Positions 17,729 to 26,035 of a stretch of DNA of 64,000 bases are shown one piece after another (position 1 is the stretch's first letter; each line of letters begins with the position of its first letter). Made by a program: the position numbers and the translations under genes. Below the pieces are notes generated by a model, which was not told the DNA's origin, made no database searches, and was given only the letters and a program-made list of their open reading frames with translations. The stretch is from the NCBI GenBank assembly GCA_934433135.1, contig CAKRZO010000001.1:62001-126000 (forward strand). Direction: 5' to 3'. This DNA is from an uncultured Acetatifactor sp. (GTDB lineage: Bacteria > Bacillota > Clostridia > Lachnospirales > Lachnospiraceae).

Positions 17729-18666
17729 TATTTATCCAGCTTTTTGGTCTGTCTGTACAGCAAAAGCAAGATCAGACCAATCACTATGAGTGCTCCTCTT
17801 CCCCAGACCGTATGCAGCAGAATCTCCTGCATATTACTTCCAGTAAGCTTTCCCACCATTGCCAGTATCAGAACCGACATTCCAAGCAGGATAAGTATAT
17901 TTACAAAGGCTTCTTTTACCATTGCCTTCCGTTCCTGCCTGCTGCTCATATATTCTCTTACGGATTTCCGACTGCTTTGAATCAGAACGGTAAAATCCGC
18001 TGCATAACGGATACTGACCTCCATCCCTCTGACCAACTCTTTAAATCTGGGATGTTCGATCTTTTCTGCCATGGACAGCAGTGCAAGAGAGGTATCTCCC
18101 GTGGTCTGCGCTTCATAGTAGCACTCTTCCAGAACACTTTTTAAAGGCTCTTCCAGATATTTACTGATCTGAAACAAAACTCCGCTTACTTCCCCAGCCG
18201 TAATACTGTAATTGCCCAGAAAGTCCAGGAATTTCATCAGACTGTCATTTACCTTCCGGTAGTTTCTGCCCGTCAACAGATTCAGAGCAAGATAAATGAC
18301 AAGCTGTGCAAGACCGATAAATAATATTCCCCTGACCCAGCTTCCGGTCAGTAAAAGAATGAGAAAGTAGATCCCTACACACAACAGGATGTCGCAAACA
18401 ATAAAAACTTCCGGTGTAAGCAAAGGCAAGCGCACCGACAGACCACTGTACATCAATCTCTTTTCCAGTCCGGACAGACGATTCTTCTGCCTGTCCGGTT
18501 CCGGCAGTCCAATTCTGCGTTCCTTCTGTCTTACTCTCACAGAGCTGTCCAGCGCCTGCATAGTTCTGGAAAAGAAATACCGCATAATCCTTTCTTTTCC
18601 CATCCAGTAAAACAACAGAAAAAATCCGAAAAAAAGTCCTGCACAGATTCCTATCTTACAAATCAT
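17728..18666 (-). CDS. tadB: TadB-like pilus assembly membrane protein
   Basis: 312 residues, GspF family with N- and C-terminal helix pairs around a cytoplasmic domain (SLMKFLDFLGNYSITAGEVSGVLFQIS). It pairs with TadC as the platform on which the ATPase acts. It starts two bases after the cpaF stop. Confidence 0.88.
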   Translation of the reverse strand: MICKIGICAGLFFGFFLLFYWMGKERIMRYFFSRTMQALDSSVRVRQKERRIGLPEPDRQKNRLSGLEKRLMYSGLSVRLPLLTPEVFIVCDILLCVGIYFLILLLTGSWVRGILFIGLAQLVIYLALNLLTGRNYRKVNDSLMKFLDFLGNYSITAGEVSGVLFQISKYLEEPLKSVLEECYYEAQTTGDTSLALLSMAEKIEHPRFKELVRGMEVSIRYAADFTVLIQSSRKSVREYMSSRQERKAMVKEAFVNILILLGMSVLILAMVGKLTGSNMQEILLHTVWGRGALIVIGLILLLLYRQTKKLDK

Positions 18667-18668
18667 TC

Positions 18669-19817
18669 TTAAAATATCCTTTCGTACAACATTTCATGCT
18701 TTTGCGCATCCCACCCCTTCAGCGTACAGATCTGCTTTACCTTATAATGTTCCATAAATACCAGCGTTGTAAAACAATCCATCATCTTCATCAGCTCATC
18801 TCTTAAATAGCGGCTCTCATACATCGCATAATCCACCAACTTATTTACGGCCCTGGCAGCAGATGGTGCATGTATGGTAGCCGCACAGATCTGACCGGTA
18901 TACGCCGCATTCAGAAGATATAGCGCCTCCGCTCCCTTGATTTCGCCGATAATAAAGAAATCCACATCCATTGTCAATCCCGCTACGCTGATGTCTTTCA
19001 GATCATAGCTGACCTGGCTTTCCGAACTTCCCGGAAGAGAATGCAAAAACATCATATCCGGATGCGCTTTCGTCGTCAGCTCATCTGCCTGCTGCGCTAC
19101 CAAAACTGCCATATTATCCGGCAAAGTCTCTTTCAGGGCATTCAGCAGCGTTGTCTTACCGGAAGAGTTGCCTCCGCAAATTAACATAGAACCTTCCCGG
19201 AATCTTTGAATTAAAAGCTTTGCGGTATCTTCCGACAGCATACTGCGCTGTATCAATTCCCGCATTTCGGGGAAATTCCGCGGAACCTTCCGAATACACA
19301 GATAAGGCTCATGATAGGTATTTACCAACGGCATCGATACGGTAAACCGAAGAATAAAATCCGGATGGCTTTCCGTATCGGTAAATCTCTGTATGGCATT
19401 GACATTCGAAATATTTACCTGATTTTTGGTCGCCACATAATCTACAAACCTGCGGTATTCCTTTTCGGAAGCAAAGGCAACCCCTCCGTCCATTCTGGTA
19501 CCGTTTTTCTTAACCCGGATATTATCATAAGTGACAATCCGGATATCCGAAATTTCTCTGTCGTCAATCAAAGGTGATAAGCGGGAATAGCCGAATATGT
19601 AATGCTCAAATGCCTTTAAAAGCTCCTGCGCCTCGTTCGGGTCCACATCATAATAGTTCATGATATGCATCTGTGCTTCTTCCAGGAATGCCTTTTTGGT
19701 AATGATCCCTTTTTTCATCTGAATCAGGGAAGGCTGCTTCTTGGTCGTATAGTCTCCTACCAGATTATCCAAACGTTCTTCCAGCGTCATAAAACGCATT
19801 TTCATATCGATTCCCAT
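18669..19817 (-). CDS. cpaF: CpaF/TadA-family pilus assembly ATPase
   Basis: 382 residues. The N-terminal region includes the family's IFGYSRLSPLIDDREISDI. Walker A is GGNSSGKTTLL, the Walker B region is FFIIGEIKGAEALYLLNAA, and the histidine-box motif is ICAATIHA. The Asp-box is atypical (QQADEL where the family usually has an E-D-x-x-E-L form). It powers pilus assembly. It is the first gene of the operon. M1 sits almost on the AAGG site, so M5 or M7 could be the real start. Confidence 0.9.
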   Translation of the reverse strand: MGIDMKMRFMTLEERLDNLVGDYTTKKQPSLIQMKKGIITKKAFLEEAQMHIMNYYDVDPNEAQELLKAFEHYIFGYSRLSPLIDDREISDIRIVTYDNIRVKKNGTRMDGGVAFASEKEYRRFVDYVATKNQVNISNVNAIQRFTDTESHPDFILRFTVSMPLVNTYHEPYLCIRKVPRNFPEMRELIQRSMLSEDTAKLLIQRFREGSMLICGGNSSGKTTLLNALKETLPDNMAVLVAQQADELTTKAHPDMMFLHSLPGSSESQVSYDLKDISVAGLTMDVDFFIIGEIKGAEALYLLNAAYTGQICAATIHAPSAARAVNKLVDYAMYESRYLRDELMKMMDCFTTLVFMEHYKVKQICTLKGWDAQKHEMLYERIF

Positions 19818-20054
19818 ACCTTCTTTCTGCGGTTTTCAAACCTTGTTTCTCTGTCATTCTGTTATTCTGTTTTAAATTCCGATCCCTCCCCTCTTTTTTC
19901 GGATTCCGGAACACGGCTGCCTGATGTTCTTGTTTCTTGGGGAAATTTTTCATCTGTTTTGCAGCAACACACTTTTTTATTTTTCTCTGCACGATTCTTC
20001 AGGGAATTTTTGGCGGATTTCGCCGGATATAAGATACCGTTTCCGGATATCCAC

Positions 20055-20083
20055 AATTTACACGATTCTCTCTTAGCTGTCAA
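20055..20083 (-). promoter_or_regulatory. Candidate promoter of the Tad pilus operon
   Basis: Minus strand: -35 TTGACA (20078-20083), 17-base spacer, -10 TAAATT (20055-20060). It lies about 240 bases before cpaF. Confidence 0.55.
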
Positions 20084-20271
20084 CGTTTTTTTGTTAAAAA
20101 GCAAATGAAATAATTAACAAAAATTTTAAGTCTTTTTTCGTCTTGTGCATTTTTTTCGATGCAAATTTCCCTGTTTGCTTTACGAAAATCCTCCTGTCAT
20201 TTTCACGGCAAGGAAAATCATTGTACATTTTGTTAGAGTTTTACCGTTTCCCAATTTTTTTGAAATAGTAT

Positions 20272-20300
20272 TTGTTTTTTTCGGAACATCTGTATATAAT
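20272..20300 (+). promoter_or_regulatory. Promoter of murC
   Basis: -35 TTGTTT (20272-20277), 17-base spacer, -10 TATAAT (20295-20300), about 105 bases before murC. Confidence 0.7.
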
Positions 20301-20404
20301 GGAAGTAAAGACGAATAGTTTCTTAAAATGTAACTGTTCCGAACCATGCCAATCCGTAATAAGAACAGTTGCTTTAAAATTTATAATAATACGAGGACAG
20401 AATT

Positions 20405-21796
20405 ATGTACGAAATAAACTTTCAAAAGCCCTGCCATATTTACTTTGTCGGGATCGGCGGCATCAGCATGAGCGGTCTGGCGGAAATTCTTGCAGATGCG
20501 GGTTTCCGGGTTTCCGGTTCCGATTCCCAACATTCTGCCATCACCCAAATGCTGGAAGACAAAAACATTCAGGTTTTTTACGGTCAGAGAAGTGAGAACA
20601 TTACACCGGAAATTGACTGTGCCGTATTTACCAGCGCCATTCATGAGGATAATCCGGAATTTGTCGCCGTACGTAAGCTGCAGATTCCTTATCTTACCCG
20701 TGCCCAACTTCTTGGCCAGCTGATGAAAAATTACAAAACACCCATCGCAGTCAGCGGAACCCACGGCAAGACCACCACTACCTCCATGATCAGCGAAATC
20801 CTCCTTGCTGCCGATACGGACCCTACACTTTCGATCGGCGGAATTTTAAAAAGTATAGGCGGCAATATTCGTGTAGGGCGTTCCGGCTATTTTGTAACGG
20901 AAGCCTGCGAATATACCAACAGCTTTTTAAGCTTTTATCCCAAGATCGGCATTATTCTGAATATTGAAGAAGACCACATGGATTTCTTTAAGGACCTTAA
21001 CGATATCCGCAATTCCTTCCATCGGTTTGCCTGCCTGCTTCCGGAAGACGGCTGCCTTATTATTAACGGCGAAATTCCGGATCTGCAGGAAATTACACAG
21101 GGACTTTCCTGCAGAATTATCACATATGGCCTGCATCCGCAGAAAGGCGTCACCTTCGATTATACCGCAGATTCCATTACTTATGATACTTATGCACATC
21201 CGACTTTTTCAGTTCACGATCCAAGCGGCTGTATCAGAGAATTTGCCCTTAAGGTTCCCGGAGAACATAATGTAAGCAATGCTTTGGCTGCCATCATCCT
21301 GGCAGATCTCCTGAAAGTGGATTCTTCCGTAACGGCCTCTGCTCTTCTGCATTTTACGGGCACGGACAGACGCTTCGAATACAAAGGCTGTATCGGCGGC
21401 GTTACCATAATCGATGATTATGCTCATCACCCTACGGAAATTGCCGCTACACTGCGGGCTGCACGGAATTATCCGCACAGAACCTTATGGTGTGTTTTTC
21501 AGCCGCACACTTATACGCGTACAAAGGCTTTCTTGAAAGACTTTGCAAAAGCTCTGTGTCTGGCGGATAAAGTTATTCTTGCAGATATCTATGCTGCAAG
21601 AGAAGTAAATACCATCGGAATCAGCTCAGATGACCTACGTATGGAAATTGAAAAACTCGGACACGATGCCCGGTATTTTCCCTCTTTTGACCAGATTGAA
21701 AATTTTCTTCTGGAAAATTGCATAAGTGGAGACCTGTTGATAACTATGGGTGCCGGAGATGTGCATATTATCGGTGAAAAACTCCTTGGAATTTAG
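20405..21796 (+). CDS. murC: UDP-N-acetylmuramate--L-alanine ligase
   Basis: 463 residues, full length. MurC adds L-alanine to UDP-MurNAc, the first peptide step of peptidoglycan synthesis. The N-terminal nucleotide-binding motif is FVGIGGISMSGLAEIL, the ATP loop is VSGTHGKTTTTSMI, and later motifs are GEHNVSNALAAI, DDYAHHPTEI and FQPHTYTRTKAF. It has its own promoter, and a strong terminator follows the stop. Confidence 0.98.
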   Translation: MYEINFQKPCHIYFVGIGGISMSGLAEILADAGFRVSGSDSQHSAITQMLEDKNIQVFYGQRSENITPEIDCAVFTSAIHEDNPEFVAVRKLQIPYLTRAQLLGQLMKNYKTPIAVSGTHGKTTTTSMISEILLAADTDPTLSIGGILKSIGGNIRVGRSGYFVTEACEYTNSFLSFYPKIGIILNIEEDHMDFFKDLNDIRNSFHRFACLLPEDGCLIINGEIPDLQEITQGLSCRIITYGLHPQKGVTFDYTADSITYDTYAHPTFSVHDPSGCIREFALKVPGEHNVSNALAAIILADLLKVDSSVTASALLHFTGTDRRFEYKGCIGGVTIIDDYAHHPTEIAATLRAARNYPHRTLWCVFQPHTYTRTKAFLKDFAKALCLADKVILADIYAAREVNTIGISSDDLRMEIEKLGHDARYFPSFDQIENFLLENCISGDLLITMGAGDVHIIGEKLLGI

Positions 21797-21808
21797 TTTT
21801 CCACATAT

Positions 21809-21857
21809 CCACAGTACAGACAGGGTTCTTTTCCCCTGTCTGTACTGTGGATTTTTT
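21809..21857 (+). terminator. Rho-independent terminator of murC
   Basis: A 17-bp perfect stem (CCACAGTACAGACAGGG and its complement) with a short T-rich loop, followed by six T. Confidence 0.92.
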
Positions 21858-22036
21858 CCCGCAAAAAGTGGAAAACTTTTATCCTGTGTAAGATAGGCAG
21901 GATACGGCTTTCGGGAGAAACTCTTCCGAACTTATCCCCGCAATCCACAATATCCACAGCTACGCTGCTTTTATCTGCACATTAAGTGTTTATCAATATT
22001 TCCGGCGTTTTGACTATTTCCTTTTCCTTTTTGCTG

Positions 22037-22045
22037 TGCTATACT
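22037..22045 (+). promoter_or_regulatory. Extended -10 element before the DnaD-like gene
   Basis: TGCTATACT matches an extended -10 (TGnTATACT). No good -35 is seen 17 bases upstream. It lies 45 bases before the ATG. Confidence 0.45.
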
Positions 22046-22089
22046 AGCCATGCAATGAGAACTTGGGGATAAGAAAGGGATGCAAGATT

Positions 22090-23196
22090 ATGGCACGCTT
22101 AACACTGTACAGAGACAATTTCGCGGATTCCACTATGGTATCCAATTGTTTTATTGATGAATTTATGAAGGATGCAAATGATGCTCAGCTGAAAGTCTAT
22201 CTGTACCTTGTCCGCATGCTTTCCGCCAATCAGGCGATCAGTGTATCGGATATCGCGGATAAGTTTAATCACACGGAACGGGACGTTCTGCGTGCTCTTT
22301 CCTATTGGGAAAATCAGGATCTGCTTACCCTGGACTTTGACAGGGATCAGAATCTGACCGGAATTCATTTAAGGGATCTTACTTCAGCCGGCAGGGACAC
22401 TTATGCTCCCGCGCCTTCTTGTGCTGCGCAAAATATTTCCGTATCCCCCCGTGTCTGTGAAAAGCCCTCTGTTTCCGTGCTTCCTCAGACCGGCGAACAG
22501 GTTAGTACTTCTGCGCCTTCCCGTATTTCTACACCTTCTTATCAGAAGCCGGAATATACACCGGAGGAACTTCGCAGTTTTCAGGAACAGGAATCCACTG
22601 CCCAACTTCTTTTTATAGCACAGTCTTACATAGGAAGACCCCTTTCGCCCGGCGAAATGAAGTCGATTCTCTTTTTTACCGATGGATTGCATTTTTCAGA
22701 TGATCTTGTGGATTATCTTCTTCAGTACTGTGTGGATCGAGGCAAAAAAGATTTTAAATATATTGAAAAAGTAGCGATCAACTGGGCTGAGGCCGGTATT
22801 ACCACCCCGCAACAGGCACAGGCAACAGCCGGAAAATATGATAAGAACGTCTACGCCATTATGAATCAGCTGGGCAAAAACACTTCTCCTACTTTAAAGG
22901 AAATGGAATACATCAACCGTTGGACAAAGGAATTCGGCTTTTCCGCTGATATTATCTTTGAAGCTTGCGAGCGTACCGTTCTGGCCACGGACAAGCACCG
23001 TTTTGAATATGCGGACCGCATCCTTTCCAGCTGGAAAGACGCAAATGTGCATTACAGGTCCGATATTCTGCGTATCGATGATGCCTATCAGCAGAAGCGT
23101 AAAAATAACATCAAATCCGCAGCCAACCGTTTTAATCAGTTTGAGCAAAATAATTATAATTTTGAAGAACTGGAAAGAGAACTTCTGAGCAACTGA
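22090..23196 (+). CDS. DnaD-domain primosome protein
   Basis: 368 residues from ATG 22090; an in-frame TTG at 22063 is weaker. The N-terminal winged-helix region is KVYLYLVRMLSANQAISVSDIADKFNHTERDVLRALSYW. A Ser/Pro-rich linker follows, then two DnaD/DnaB_2-type domains (about 160-230 and 265-340, with FKYIEKVAINWAEAGI and ADRILSSWKDANVHY). It probably acts in helicase loading together with the DnaC-like ATPase 20 bases downstream. Confidence 0.9.
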   Translation: MARLTLYRDNFADSTMVSNCFIDEFMKDANDAQLKVYLYLVRMLSANQAISVSDIADKFNHTERDVLRALSYWENQDLLTLDFDRDQNLTGIHLRDLTSAGRDTYAPAPSCAAQNISVSPRVCEKPSVSVLPQTGEQVSTSAPSRISTPSYQKPEYTPEELRSFQEQESTAQLLFIAQSYIGRPLSPGEMKSILFFTDGLHFSDDLVDYLLQYCVDRGKKDFKYIEKVAINWAEAGITTPQQAQATAGKYDKNVYAIMNQLGKNTSPTLKEMEYINRWTKEFGFSADIIFEACERTVLATDKHRFEYADRILSSWKDANVHYRSDILRIDDAYQQKRKNNIKSAANRFNQFEQNNYNFEELERELLSN

Positions 23197-23216
23197 AAGA
23201 GGATGAGGAACGGACA

Positions 23217-24209
23217 ATGGCACTGAGCAATGAACAATATCAATCGATCGTAAAATCCTATGAAAAAATTCAGATCCGTAACCGTCACCTGATGCAGGAA
23301 AGGCGGGAGCGGGTCTTGTCATGCCTTCCTGCCTACGCTGCTCTGGAACAAGAATCCGGCAGCTTTTATACTTCCTGTGGCAAACGCCTCCTGGACGGTG
23401 ACAACAATGCCTTAACCGATCTGCATAATTATGCAGCTTCGCTGACTTCCAAAAAAGAGGCTCTTCTGGTTTCCGGCGGTTTTCCCAAAGATTATCTTGA
23501 CCCGGTCTATGACTGTCCGATCTGTAAAGATACCGGTTATGAGACAGAAAAAGAAACCGGCATCCGCAAAAAATGCCGCTGCTTCCGACAGAAGGAAATC
23601 GATCTTCTTTATGAGCAGTCCAACATCCGTAAGACCATTGATGAAGAGAACTTTTCCACTCTCTCCTTTGCTTACTATACGGGAGAAGATTTGAAACGCT
23701 TTAAAGAAGCTGTTCGAATTTGCCTGGACTTTGTACAAAATTTTGATGATACCTTTCAAAATCTCTTTTTTTATGGTACAGTAGGAACCGGAAAAAGTTT
23801 TCTATCCGGATGCATCGCCAAAGAACTGCTGCAGAAAGGGAAATCTGTCATCTACTTCAGTTCCGTCGGTCTCTTCGATACCCTGGCACGCTATTCTTTT
23901 GATACAAAATCAAAAGAAAGTCTTTACAATTTTTATAAAGACCTGTACAATTGTGACCTGGTGATAGTGGACGACCTGGGAACAGAGATTCAGAATGCTT
24001 TCGTTGTCTCTCAGTTTTTTAATTGTTTGAACGAGCGCATTCTGCGTAGGAAACCTACTGTTATTTCCACTAATTTAAGTCTGGAGGAACTGCAGGAACG
24101 CTATTCTGACAGGATTTTTTCCAGAGTGATCAGTCAGTTTACGTTATGCAAACTAACCGGTCCCGATATCCGCCTGTGCAAAAAAAGGATGGGAAAACAG
24201 GCACAGTAA
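23217..24209 (+). CDS. DnaC-like helicase loader ATPase
   Basis: 330 residues. The N-terminus is helical. A zinc-finger-like cluster follows (CPICKDTGY ... KKCRC, about 99-122), then an AAA+ domain with Walker A FYGTVGTGKSFLSG, Walker B LVIVDDLGTE and sensor region VISTNLSLEELQERYSDRI. This is the usual DnaC/DnaI architecture in clostridia. It is in operon with the DnaD-like gene. Confidence 0.93.
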   Translation: MALSNEQYQSIVKSYEKIQIRNRHLMQERRERVLSCLPAYAALEQESGSFYTSCGKRLLDGDNNALTDLHNYAASLTSKKEALLVSGGFPKDYLDPVYDCPICKDTGYETEKETGIRKKCRCFRQKEIDLLYEQSNIRKTIDEENFSTLSFAYYTGEDLKRFKEAVRICLDFVQNFDDTFQNLFFYGTVGTGKSFLSGCIAKELLQKGKSVIYFSSVGLFDTLARYSFDTKSKESLYNFYKDLYNCDLVIVDDLGTEIQNAFVVSQFFNCLNERILRRKPTVISTNLSLEELQERYSDRIFSRVISQFTLCKLTGPDIRLCKKRMGKQAQ

Positions 24210-24271
24210 AGCTGCTTAGCAGGCAATAACAAAGGATATAATATCAAACAAATGAAAGTGAGGATTTATTC

Positions 24272-25456
24272 ATGGCAAACCGCGAAGAAAAGCGCAATCT
24301 TGAAACTATCCCGGTAGGATCCCTTGGGATTATTTCTTTGGAAAGCTGCCGTACACTGGGCGAAAAAATCGACCGGTATCTTGTAAAATGGAGAACAGAG
24401 AGAGAAAATGAGCATAAGGATTCCCTTGCATTTTCCGGTTATCAGAGACCCTCTTATCTTCTGAATGCCAAAGTTCCCCGGTTTGGTTCCGGTGAAGCAA
24501 AAGGCATGATTTTGGAGTCGGTTCGCGGTACAGATCTTTATCTTTTGGTAGACGTATGCAATCACAGCCTTACCTACTCTCTATGCGGACATGAAAATCA
24601 CATGTCTCCCGATGACCATTATCAGGATTTGAAAAGGATCATTGCCGCAGTCGGCGGTAAAGCCAGAAGAATTACGGTAATTATGCCTTTCCTTTACGAA
24701 AGCCGTCAGCATAAGAGAACTTCCAGAGAATCGCTTGACTGTGCGCTTGCTCTTCAGGAACTGGTTCACATGGGCGTAGATAATATTATTACTTTCGATG
24801 CTCATGACCCCAGAGTGCAGAATGCGATTCCCCTTCACGGATTTGAAACCGTACAGCCGGCTTATCAGTTTATCAAAGGGCTTCTGCGTAACGTAAAAGG
24901 GCTTAATCTGGATTCCGATCACATGATGGTAATCAGTCCCGACGAAGGTGGTATGGGCCGGGCAATCTATGTTGCCAACGTACTCGGTCTGGATATGGGT
25001 ATGTTTTACAAGCGCAGAGATTACACCAGAGTTGTCAACGGAAGAAATCCTATTGTTGCACATGAATTTTTAGGCTCCAGCGTAGAAGGAAAAGATATGA
25101 TCATTATTGATGACATGATCTCTTCCGGTGAAAGCATGCTGGAAGTTGCATCCGAATTAAAAAAACGCAAAGCCAACCGGATTTTCGTATTTTCCACTTT
25201 CGGGCTTTTCACCAGCGGTCTTACCAAATTTGATGAAGCTTACAAAAACGGTATCATTACCAAAGTGCTTACGACAAACCTGATTTACCAGACACCGTCC
25301 CTGCTTCAGAGAGAATGGTATATTAACTGTGATATGAGCAAATATATCGCTTATATTATTGATACTCTGAATCATGATTCTTCCATCAGTGATTTGCTCA
25401 ATCCCAATGAAAGAATCCAGAATATCGTTGCCAGATATAAAAACGGCGAACTGTAA
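24272..25456 (+). CDS. prs: Ribose-phosphate pyrophosphokinase, long form
   Basis: 394 residues against about 315 for the classical enzyme. It makes PRPP from ribose 5-phosphate and ATP. The histidine loop is IITFDAHDPRVQNAIPLHGFE, the flexible loop includes FYKRRDYTRV and the PRPP-binding loop is IIIDDMISSGESM. The first 60 or so residues form an extra region absent from the short enzyme. A TATAAT-like sequence at about 24237 may serve as its own promoter. The queT riboswitch begins seven bases after its stop. Confidence 0.92.
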   Translation: MANREEKRNLETIPVGSLGIISLESCRTLGEKIDRYLVKWRTERENEHKDSLAFSGYQRPSYLLNAKVPRFGSGEAKGMILESVRGTDLYLLVDVCNHSLTYSLCGHENHMSPDDHYQDLKRIIAAVGGKARRITVIMPFLYESRQHKRTSRESLDCALALQELVHMGVDNIITFDAHDPRVQNAIPLHGFETVQPAYQFIKGLLRNVKGLNLDSDHMMVISPDEGGMGRAIYVANVLGLDMGMFYKRRDYTRVVNGRNPIVAHEFLGSSVEGKDMIIIDDMISSGESMLEVASELKKRKANRIFVFSTFGLFTSGLTKFDEAYKNGIITKVLTTNLIYQTPSLLQREWYINCDMSKYIAYIIDTLNHDSSISDLLNPNERIQNIVARYKNGEL

Positions 25457-25462
25457 AATGAA

Positions 25463-25506
25463 TCGTGTGTTCGAGACCTTCCACACGTAAAACAAAACTA
25501 AAGGAG
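25463..25506 (+). promoter_or_regulatory. Probable preQ1-I riboswitch ahead of queT
   Basis: A GTGTG/CACAC stem encloses TTCGAGACCTT, followed by an A-rich tail ending ACTAAAGGAG. This matches the compact preQ1 class I layout: short P1, a TTCnAG-type loop and an A-rich tail ending in ACTAA that can form the pseudoknot. The tail overlaps the AGGAG ribosome binding site of queT, so translation would be blocked when preQ1 binds. The downstream gene fits. Confidence 0.78.
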
Positions 25507-25516
25507 AAAACAAAAT

Positions 25517-26035
25517 ATGTCTTATCAGAAAACAAACCGGCAGGAAGATTCTTCTTCCCGCCGGGGTATTTATTATCTTGCATACGCAGCGGTAATTGCT
25601 GCTCTTTATGTGGTTCTTACTCTTATTTCCAACAGTCTTGGGTTAGCAAGCGGCGCCATCCAGATCCGCATTTCCGAATGCCTGACGGTTCTTCCGGTCT
25701 TCACACCGGCTGCGGTTCCGGGTCTTTTCCTCGGCTGTCTGTTAAGCAATCTGCTCACCGGCTGTCTTCCCTGGGACATTGTCTTCGGCAGTCTGGCTAC
25801 CCTTTTAGGCGCTTTCGGTACCTACTTTTTCCGCAAATGGAAATGGACAGCTCCCCTTTTCCCGATTTTATCCAACATGATAATTGTTCCCTTTATCCTT
25901 TCCAAAGTATACTGTCTGGAAGGGTCCATTCCTTATTTTATGCTTACGGTCGGAATCGGAGAGGTCATATCCTGCGGCATTTTGGGATTCCTCGTCTTAA
26001 AGCTGCTGACGAAATATCGGAAATGGATTTTTTAA
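25517..26035 (+). CDS. queT: QueT-family transporter for queuosine precursors
   Basis: 172 residues with about five membrane helices and the family signature GAIQIRISECLTVLPVF. QueT proteins are substrate-binding S components of ECF transporters thought to import preQ0/preQ1. The preQ1-type riboswitch in its leader supports the call. The 3' end overlaps the convergent membrane protein gene by four bases. Confidence 0.9.
   Translation: MSYQKTNRQEDSSSRRGIYYLAYAAVIAALYVVLTLISNSLGLASGAIQIRISECLTVLPVFTPAAVPGLFLGCLLSNLLTGCLPWDIVFGSLATLLGAFGTYFFRKWKWTAPLFPILSNMIIVPFILSKVYCLEGSIPYFMLTVGIGEVISCGILGFLVLKLLTKYRKWIF

Larger units (their letters stand above)
19818..20404. promoter_or_regulatory. 587-base divergent control region between the pilus operon and murC
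   Basis: The region holds the two opposing promoters listed separately, a leader of about 230 bases for the pilus operon and one of about 100 bases for murC. The murC leader contains an 8-bp inverted repeat (AACTGTTC/GAACAGTT). The stretch between the promoters is very AT-rich. Short minus-strand frames here run through the promoter and are not convincing genes. Confidence 0.55.

Noticed and set aside
19862..20104. An 80-codon minus-strand frame upstream of cpaF
   Set aside because: It starts upstream of the pilus promoter elements and runs through them, so it could not be fully transcribed from that promoter, and its composition is unlike the neighbours.
21900..22030. AT-rich, TTATCC-containing stretch near murC and the DnaD-like gene as a replication origin
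   Set aside because: No cluster of full DnaA boxes (TTATNCACA) is seen and dnaA/dnaN are absent.
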